Origin: an uncultured Bacteroidales bacterium
GTDB lineage: Bacteria; Bacteroidota; Bacteroidia; Bacteroidales; UBA932
Direction: 5' to 3'
DNA length: 10,898 nt
Assembly (NCBI GenBank): GCA_927798505.1
Contig: CAKMNE010000040.1
Location: 1 to 10,898, forward strand
Below are positions 6,966 to 10,898 of this stretch, one piece after another. Position numbers and translations under genes: made by a program. The notes under the pieces were generated by a model. It was not told the DNA's origin and did not search any database. It saw only the letters and a list, made by a program, of their open reading frames with translations. Every line of letters begins with the position of its first letter. Within the stretch, counting starts at the first letter, position 1.

Positions 6966-7629
6966 TGTTCATCTCTTCCTTGCGCACCGGGTGTATGAAG
7001 CGTAAGTTCCAGGCATGCAGGCATATGCTTCCGTCCGGGTTGGAACGTGGCGCCCCGTATTTGAGGTCTCCTTTGATAGGACAGCCGAGATGACTGAGCT
7101 GGCATCTGATCTGGTGGTGACGTCCGGTCAACAGCTCAACTTCCAGCAGATGATATCTGTCTGTGCTTCTTAGGTATCTGTAGTTCAATTTTGCAAGTTT
7201 GGCATCGGGCCTTCCTGCCGAAACCACATAAGACTTGTTCTGTTTTTCATTACGGAGAATCCACTCTTCCAGATGCCCTTCGTCTGAAGCAGGCCTTGAA
7301 CAGCATAGGGCCCTGTAGGTTTTGTGCAGTTCGGAGTTGCGAAGCATGGCGTTGAGGCGCTCCAGTGCCTTTGAAGTTTTTGCAAACAGGCATACTCCGC
7401 TGACAGGGCGGTCGAGTCTGTGCACTACTCCTATATAGACTTTCCCCGGCTTTCCGTCCCTTCCGGCTATATATGCCTTAAGGGTGTCTGCCAGGCACTC
7501 GTCTCCGGTTTTGTCTCCCTGCACTATTTCTCCCGCCTTCTTGTTTATTGCAAGCAGGTGGTTGTCTTCAAAAAGAATCCGGGACTCGAGGTCCCGGATT
7601 TCATAATCTGATAGTTTTCTGTATTCCAA
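6916..7629 (-). CDS. RluA family pseudouridine synthase
   Basis: A 237-residue enzyme that converts uridine to pseudouridine in rRNA or tRNA. The catalytic motif VVHRLDRPVSGV (68-79) holds the essential Asp of HRLDR. VELLTGRHHQIRCQLSHLG is at 164-182 and the KGDLKYGA motif follows at 186-193. There is no N-terminal S4 domain, so it belongs with the short stand-alone RluA proteins; which RNA site it modifies cannot be read from sequence. The only plausible start is TTG at 7627-7629: the frame opens at the TAA of the upstream lipoprotein gene and there is no in-frame ATG or GTG before the conserved ILFEDNHLLAINK. The TTG lies 6 nt after that stop, with no Shine-Dalgarno. A terminator-like hairpin lies inside codons 10-18. 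The last 50 bp overlap the AraC-type gene on the other strand. Confidence 0.92.
   Translation of the reverse strand: MEYRKLSDYEIRDLESRILFEDNHLLAINKKAGEIVQGDKTGDECLADTLKAYIAGRDGKPGKVYIGVVHRLDRPVSGVCLFAKTSKALERLNAMLRNSELHKTYRALCCSRPASDEGHLEEWILRNEKQNKSYVVSAGRPDAKLAKLNYRYLRSTDRYHLLEVELLTGRHHQIRCQLSHLGCPIKGDLKYGAPRSNPDGSICLHAWNLRFIHPVRKEEMNITCDAPWPDTRSASHS
7570..7600 (-). terminator. Terminator-like hairpin inside the 5' end of the pseudouridine synthase gene
   Basis: On the minus strand, AATCCGGGAC (7600-7591) and GTCCCGGATT (7585-7576) form a perfect 10-bp GC-rich stem with a 5-nt CTCGA loop. C and then TTTTT (7574-7570) follow. This is the layout of an intrinsic terminator, located 36 bp past the stop of the OmpA-like lipoprotein gene but within codons 10-20 of the synthase. 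It probably ends most lipoprotein transcripts and lets some read through. Confidence 0.7.
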
Positions 7630-7635
7630 AACCGA

Positions 7636-8253
7636 TTACTGAATGGAAACATTAACGCGGCGCTTTGAGCCGTCAATTTTCTTTGCTTTGCAAGGGCAAA
7701 CCACCTTGACATTCCTCATAGGCACCTGATATGCGTAGAACCAGGCTGCAACGAGATTGGCGCGCTCAACTGCAATTGCCTTGTTGTACTCCTTGTCCTT
7801 AGTGTCGTTTGCGTAAGGCTCGATGAGAATTACAGCCTTCTTGTCAGTTGCATTGAAGGTGTTGAGGAACTCCTGGAGGAGAGCCTTGGTCTCAGGATTG
7901 AGGTCACACCTCTCTGAAGCGTAGGTAACACCTGCCACAGGCATTGCGAAGGTGGTTGAACCGTAAGCGGTTGCCTTCATTGCATCCTTTACAGCCTGCT
8001 GGTAAGCCTCTGCTGACTCAGCAACCACTGCATTCGGATCTGCAACGGCAGTAACTGCCTCTGAAAGTTCGAATGTGCGTGCTGCGAGTGCTGCAGCCTC
8101 TGCTGCTGCCTTCTCTGCCGCTGCCCTTGCTGCAGCCTCTGCTGCTGCCTTAGCCTCAGCCTCAGCCTTCTTCTTCTTTGACTGGCAAGAAGTTGCGGAA
8201 ACTACTACGAGGAGTGCGAGTCCTGTGAGCTTGATGATGTTGTTAAGTTTCAT
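7636..8253 (-). CDS. OmpA-like domain lipoprotein with Ala/Lys-rich helix
   Basis: A 205-residue predicted lipoprotein. Residues 1-22 are a signal peptide ending ATS-C23, with C23 likely lipidated. Residues 24-60 are a very regular Ala/Glu/Lys-rich stretch (KKKK then AEAEAK/AAAEAAAR-like repeats), predicted to be a long helix or coiled coil like other periplasmic spacers. Residues about 101-205 resemble the OmpA C-terminal peptidoglycan-binding domain, with N157-K-A-I-A-V-E-R164-A matching the N..LS..RA motif and KRRVNVSI near the end. The usual TD..G loop is EPYANDTKD, with D150 one residue out of register. Two extra cysteines form CPC at 186-188. I start at ATG 8251-8253 because it opens the signal peptide; the frame extends 23 codons further upstream without signal features. 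It is followed after 6 nt by the pseudouridine synthase. Confidence 0.85.
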   Translation of the reverse strand: MKLNNIIKLTGLALLVVVSATSCQSKKKKAEAEAKAAAEAAARAAAEKAAAEAAALAARTFELSEAVTAVADPNAVVAESAEAYQQAVKDAMKATAYGSTTFAMPVAGVTYASERCDLNPETKALLQEFLNTFNATDKKAVILIEPYANDTKDKEYNKAIAVERANLVAAWFYAYQVPMRNVKVVCPCKAKKIDGSKRRVNVSIQ

Positions 8254-8377
8254 GATACTTATGTTTATTTTGTTTTTGCCAAATAATTTCTTTTTGTGAT
8301 AAATATCGGTGCGAATATACAAATAATATTGATGCTTTCAAAGTTGGATTTGCTTTTTCGTGCGTACTTGACCGTTT

Positions 8378-8390
8378 TGACATTTTGTCA
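8378..8390. promoter_or_regulatory. Inverted repeat TGACA-TTT-TGTCA upstream of dnaK
   Basis: A perfect 5-bp inverted repeat with a 3-nt spacer lies 97 bp before the dnaK ATG. It sits immediately upstream of a sigma-54-like element. It has the size and symmetry of a dimeric regulator's operator, and its position suggests stress control of dnaK. It does not match the CIRCE element (which has 9-bp arms). The function is inferred. Confidence 0.5.
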
Positions 8391-8402
8391 GTTGTGGCAC
8401 AA

Positions 8403-8418
8403 TGGCACGGCCTTAGCA
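8403..8418 (+). promoter_or_regulatory. Sigma-54-like -24/-12 promoter element of dnaK
   Basis: TGGCACGGCCTTAGCA matches the RpoN consensus TGGCACG-N4-TTGCA with one mismatch (TAGC for TTGC) and keeps the invariant GG-N10-GC spacing (GG at 8404-8405, GC at 8416-8417). Transcription would begin near 8429, giving a leader of about 59 nt. A second TGGCAC at 8395-8400 lacks the downstream GC. No TAnnTTTG box is seen between 8323 and 8487. Confidence 0.45.
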
Positions 8419-8487
8419 GTTGATTATTGCGTCGCCTCAGTGGTGACAGAATAAACAGATAATAGTAATAAAGGAAATAATAGCATT

Positions 8488-10371
8488 ATGGGAAAAATTA
8501 TCGGAATCGACCTCGGAACAACTAATTCCTGTGTCGCAGTAATGGAAGGCAACCAGCCAACCGTAATCATCAACAACGAAGGCCATCGCACCACTCCTTC
8601 AGTAGTGGCATTCACCGAGAGTGGTGAGCGTAAGGTCGGTGACACCGCAAAGCGTCAGGCTGTCACAAATCCAAAGAATACCGTATTCTCCATCAAGAGA
8701 TTTATGGGTGAGACCTATGATCAGGTCGGAAAGGAAATCGCCCGTGTACCTTATTCAGTGGTTCGCGGAGACAACAATACACCACGCGTTGAAATCAACG
8801 GAAAGCCTTACTCTCCACAGGAGATTTCAGCCATCATTCTCCAGAAGATGAAGAAGACTGCTGAAGACTATCTCCGTCAGGAAGTTACCGAGGCTGTAAT
8901 CACAGTGCCTGCCTACTTCTCAGACTCACAGCGTCAGGCTACCAAAGAGGCCGGCCGCATCGCAGGTCTTGATGTTAAGCGTATCATCAACGAGCCTACC
9001 GCTGCAGCCCTCGCATATGGTCTTGACAAAAAGAACAAGAATATGAAGGTCGCAGTCTATGACCTCGGTGGCGGAACCTTCGATATCTCCATCCTTGAAC
9101 TTGGAGACGGTGTGTTCGAAGTGAAGTCAACCAACGGAGACACTCACCTCGGAGGTGATGACTTTGATCAGGCTATCATCGACTGGCTCGCTTCAGAGTT
9201 CGCTTCAGAGAATGGCGGAATGGACCTCAAGAAGGACCCTATGGCCCTGCAGCGTCTCAAGGAGGCTGCCGAGAAGGCAAAAATCGAGCTTTCAAACCAG
9301 ACGACAGCAGAAATCAACCTGCCATACATTACAGCCGTTGACGGTATGCCTAAGCATCTTGTAAAGAGCCTGTCACGTGCCAAGTTCGAAGCCCTTTGCG
9401 ACGATTTGTTCCGCAGGAGCATAGAGCCTTGCCGCAAGGCCCTCGCAGATGCCCACCTTTCAGCATCCCAGATTGACGAGGTCATCCTCGTGGGTGGTTC
9501 TACCCGTATCCCTAAGGTACAGGAACTTGTCAAGGATTTCTTCGGCAAGGAGCCTAACAAGAGTGTAAACCCTGACGAGGTTGTGGCTATCGGAGCTGCC
9601 ATCCAGGGCGGTGTGCTCGCCGGCGATGTGAAGGACGTGCTCCTTCTGGATGTCACCCCGCTTTCACTCGGTATCGAGACCCTCGGCGGTGTGATGACCA
9701 AGCTCATCGAGAGCAACACTACCATTCCTGTACACAAGGAGCAGGTATTCTCTACAGCCGCTGACAATCAGCCATCTGTTGAGATTCGCGTACTCCAGGG
9801 CGAGCGTCCAATGGCAAAGGACAACAAGCAGATCGGTGTCTTCCACCTCGACGGAATTGCTCCGGCACCTCGTGGAATACCTCAGATAGAAGTATCCTTT
9901 GATATCGATACCAACGGTATCCTCTCTGTATCCGCAAAGGACAAGGCTACAGGCAAGGAACAGCATATCCGCATCGAGGCTTCTTCAGGACTCTCAGACG
10001 ATGAGATTCAGAGGATGAGGGATGAGGCCAAGGCCAATGAGGCCGCTGACAAGGCCGAGCGCGAAAGGGTTGACAAGATCAACAACGCAGATGCCCTCAG
10101 CTTCCAGGTGGAGAAATTCCTCAAGGACAACGCTGACAAGATTCCTGCCGACAAGAAGAGCGCAATTGATGCTCCTCTCGCTTCCCTCAAGGAGGCTGTG
10201 AAGAATCAGAATATTGCTGACATCGACCGCTACACCGAGGAACTCAACAAGGTGATGGGAGATATCTACTCTTCAATGTCCGGTCAGGCAGGCCCTCAGG
10301 GCGGCGCGGGATTCGACCCTAACCAGGGACCATCCCAGCCTGGTGACAACAATGCTCCGGACGAGCAGTAA
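8488..10371 (+). CDS. dnaK: Molecular chaperone DnaK (Hsp70)
   Basis: A 627-residue cytoplasmic Hsp70 that binds exposed hydrophobic peptides in an ATP-driven cycle with DnaJ and GrpE. The nucleotide-binding domain starts with [17 protein letters not shown] (5-21) and contains [12 protein letters not shown] at 192-203 (phosphate 2) and [11 protein letters not shown]. The interdomain linker is VLLLDVTP at 384-391. The substrate-binding beta domain follows to about 500, then the helical lid to about 605. The C-terminal tail is Gly/Pro/Gln-rich and ends APDEQ, without the acidic EEV-type ending many bacterial DnaKs have. AAGGA lies 12 nt before the ATG. The gene stands alone: no grpE or dnaJ is adjacent. 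The upstream region carries an inverted repeat and a sigma-54-like element, and a bidirectional terminator follows 20 bp after the stop. Confidence 0.99.
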   Translation: MGKIIGIDLGTTNSCVAVMEGNQPTVIINNEGHRTTPSVVAFTESGERKVGDTAKRQAVTNPKNTVFSIKRFMGETYDQVGKEIARVPYSVVRGDNNTPRVEINGKPYSPQEISAIILQKMKKTAEDYLRQEVTEAVITVPAYFSDSQRQATKEAGRIAGLDVKRIINEPTAAALAYGLDKKNKNMKVAVYDLGGGTFDISILELGDGVFEVKSTNGDTHLGGDDFDQAIIDWLASEFASENGGMDLKKDPMALQRLKEAAEKAKIELSNQTTAEINLPYITAVDGMPKHLVKSLSRAKFEALCDDLFRRSIEPCRKALADAHLSASQIDEVILVGGSTRIPKVQELVKDFFGKEPNKSVNPDEVVAIGAAIQGGVLAGDVKDVLLLDVTPLSLGIETLGGVMTKLIESNTTIPVHKEQVFSTAADNQPSVEIRVLQGERPMAKDNKQIGVFHLDGIAPAPRGIPQIEVSFDIDTNGILSVSAKDKATGKEQHIRIEASSGLSDDEIQRMRDEAKANEAADKAERERVDKINNADALSFQVEKFLKDNADKIPADKKSAIDAPLASLKEAVKNQNIADIDRYTEELNKVMGDIYSSMSGQAGPQGGAGFDPNQGPSQPGDNNAPDEQ

Positions 10372-10391
10372 TCCTCCGGACATACATAAAC

Positions 10392-10424
10392 AAAGAAGCT
10401 GGCCTTTCAAGCCAGCTTCTTTTT
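10392..10424. terminator. Bidirectional terminator shared by dnaK and the PnuC-type gene
   Basis: AAAGAAGCTGGC (10392-10403) and GCCAGCTTCTTT (10411-10422) form a perfect 12-bp stem with a 7-nt loop. On the + strand it ends in TTTTT (10420-10424); on the minus strand in TTTGTTT. The stop codon of the convergent PnuC-type gene (10407-10409) lies in the loop, so one stem arm encodes that protein's last residues. Confidence 0.92.
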
Positions 10425-10898
10425 CCATTGGAAGTATCCGACAACCGCCAGTACGGTGTAGAGGAAATAGAGCCCTCCGTAGAAGGGGATTCCCTTGTAG
10501 AAATACAGAGCGGCGCTCACCAGGTCCACAACGAACCACACCCACCACTGTTCGATTTGCTTGTGGGCAAGCATCCAGAGGGCTATTACGCTGAGCGCCG
10601 TGGTGAAACTGTCAGCCCATGGCACTGTGCTGTTGGTCCAGTGTATCAGTACCATGGCTATCCCGACGAAAAGAACGGTGAAAATGCCTGCATAGACCGC
10701 CCAGGATTTCGCGCCTGTGCGGACAATGGGAAGTTCTTCCTTCTTGGCTCCGTCCTTTACGCGCTTGCCCCTGAGCCATACTATCAGGCCGTAAATCGCC
10801 GCGAGGACATAGTAGATGTCAATTGCAAAATCCGCATACAGCCCTGCCTTGAAGTACACGAAGAGGGAGTTGATGGGCATGATGATGCTGATGATCCA
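10407..10898 (-). CDS. pnuC: PnuC-type nicotinamide riboside/vitamin transporter (5' end outside window)
   Basis: The visible 163 residues run from the right edge to a TGA at 10407-10409. The frame is still open at the edge (starting WIISIIMPINSLFVYFKAGLYADF), so the first residues are missing; the ATG at 10880 is internal by comparison with the family. Family features are the YFKAGLYADFAIDIYYVLAAIYG segment, several membrane helices, the WVWFVVDLVSAALYFYKGIPFYGGLYFLYT stretch, and an ending in QWKKK. PnuC proteins are inner-membrane facilitators for nicotinamide riboside; some Bacteroidetes members carry thiamine instead, and the substrate cannot be decided without the upstream region. It converges on dnaK and shares its terminator. 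Confidence 0.88.
   Translation of the reverse strand, partial: WIISIIMPINSLFVYFKAGLYADFAIDIYYVLAAIYGLIVWLRGKRVKDGAKKEELPIVRTGAKSWAVYAGIFTVLFVGIAMVLIHWTNSTVPWADSFTTALSVIALWMLAHKQIEQWWVWFVVDLVSAALYFYKGIPFYGGLYFLYTVLAVVGYFQWKKKLA

Noticed and set aside
6950..6988. Imperfect hairpin GGTGCATCGCAAG / CTTGCGCACC after the AraC-type gene
   Set aside because: The stem has a 3-nt bulge and a 16-nt loop, no T-tract follows on either strand, and most of it lies in the synthase coding region.
8300..8340. TATTATTTG on the minus strand as a promoter for the OmpA-like lipoprotein
   Set aside because: It has one base too many between TA and TTTG and no -33 TTTG at the right spacing, so it does not meet the consensus.
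8377..8403. TTGACA followed by CACAAT, resembling an E. coli sigma-70 promoter for dnaK
   Set aside because: The spacer is only 15 bp, the -10 is 4/6, and Bacteroidetes primary sigma does not use this consensus. TTGACA is part of the inverted repeat.
10260..10371. DnaK tail without an EEV-type acidic end as a sign of truncation or frameshift
   Set aside because: The tail is Gly/Pro/Gln-rich like other DnaK tails, total length is near normal, and the stop is followed at once by a proper terminator. It is probably natural variation.

Overview
The window looks like chromosome of a Bacteroidota member, probably order Bacteroidales. The evidence is a LeuRS with an extra segment before KMSKS and no zinc-finger cysteines, tandem YitT/DUF2179 proteins, a Bacteroidetes-type PnuC, two Cys-anchored lipoproteins, mostly absent Shine-Dalgarno sequences, and two matches to the Bacteroidetes -7 promoter box TAnnTTTG. 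The content is mostly core housekeeping. I see no prophage, insertion sequence, CRISPR array, tRNA or rRNA, and no gene-free stretch longer than about 235 bases.

Layout. (1) Positions 1-69 hold the last 22 codons of an unidentified + strand gene. They overlap the 3' end of a convergent phoH-like ATPase gene (47-1012, minus). (2) A + strand operon, divergent from phoH, runs from 1074 to 6402: a cysteine-rich SPOR-domain lipoprotein, leuS, and two paralogous YitT-family membrane proteins. The gaps are 2 nt, 3 nt and a 1-nt overlap, and a strong intrinsic terminator closes the operon at 6431-6468. (3) A small AraC-type DNA-binding protein (6495-6965, +) converges on, and overlaps by 50 bp, an RluA-family pseudouridine synthase (6916-7629, minus). 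The synthase follows 6 nt behind an OmpA-like lipoprotein (7636-8253, minus). A terminator-like hairpin with a U-tract lies inside the first codons of the synthase gene. (4) dnaK (8488-10371, +) has an upstream region with a TGACA-TTT-TGTCA inverted repeat and a sigma-54-like GG-N10-GC element. (5) A truncated PnuC-type vitamin transporter (10407 to the right edge, minus) converges on dnaK and shares a bidirectional terminator with it.

How the genes may work together. The two lipoproteins belong to the cell envelope. leuS, the pseudouridine synthase, PhoH and DnaK serve translation, RNA metabolism and protein folding. No single new multi-gene system stands out. The points most worth a second look are regulatory (the dnaK upstream region and the hairpin inside the synthase gene) and one protein feature, the periodic cysteine clusters in the SPOR lipoprotein.
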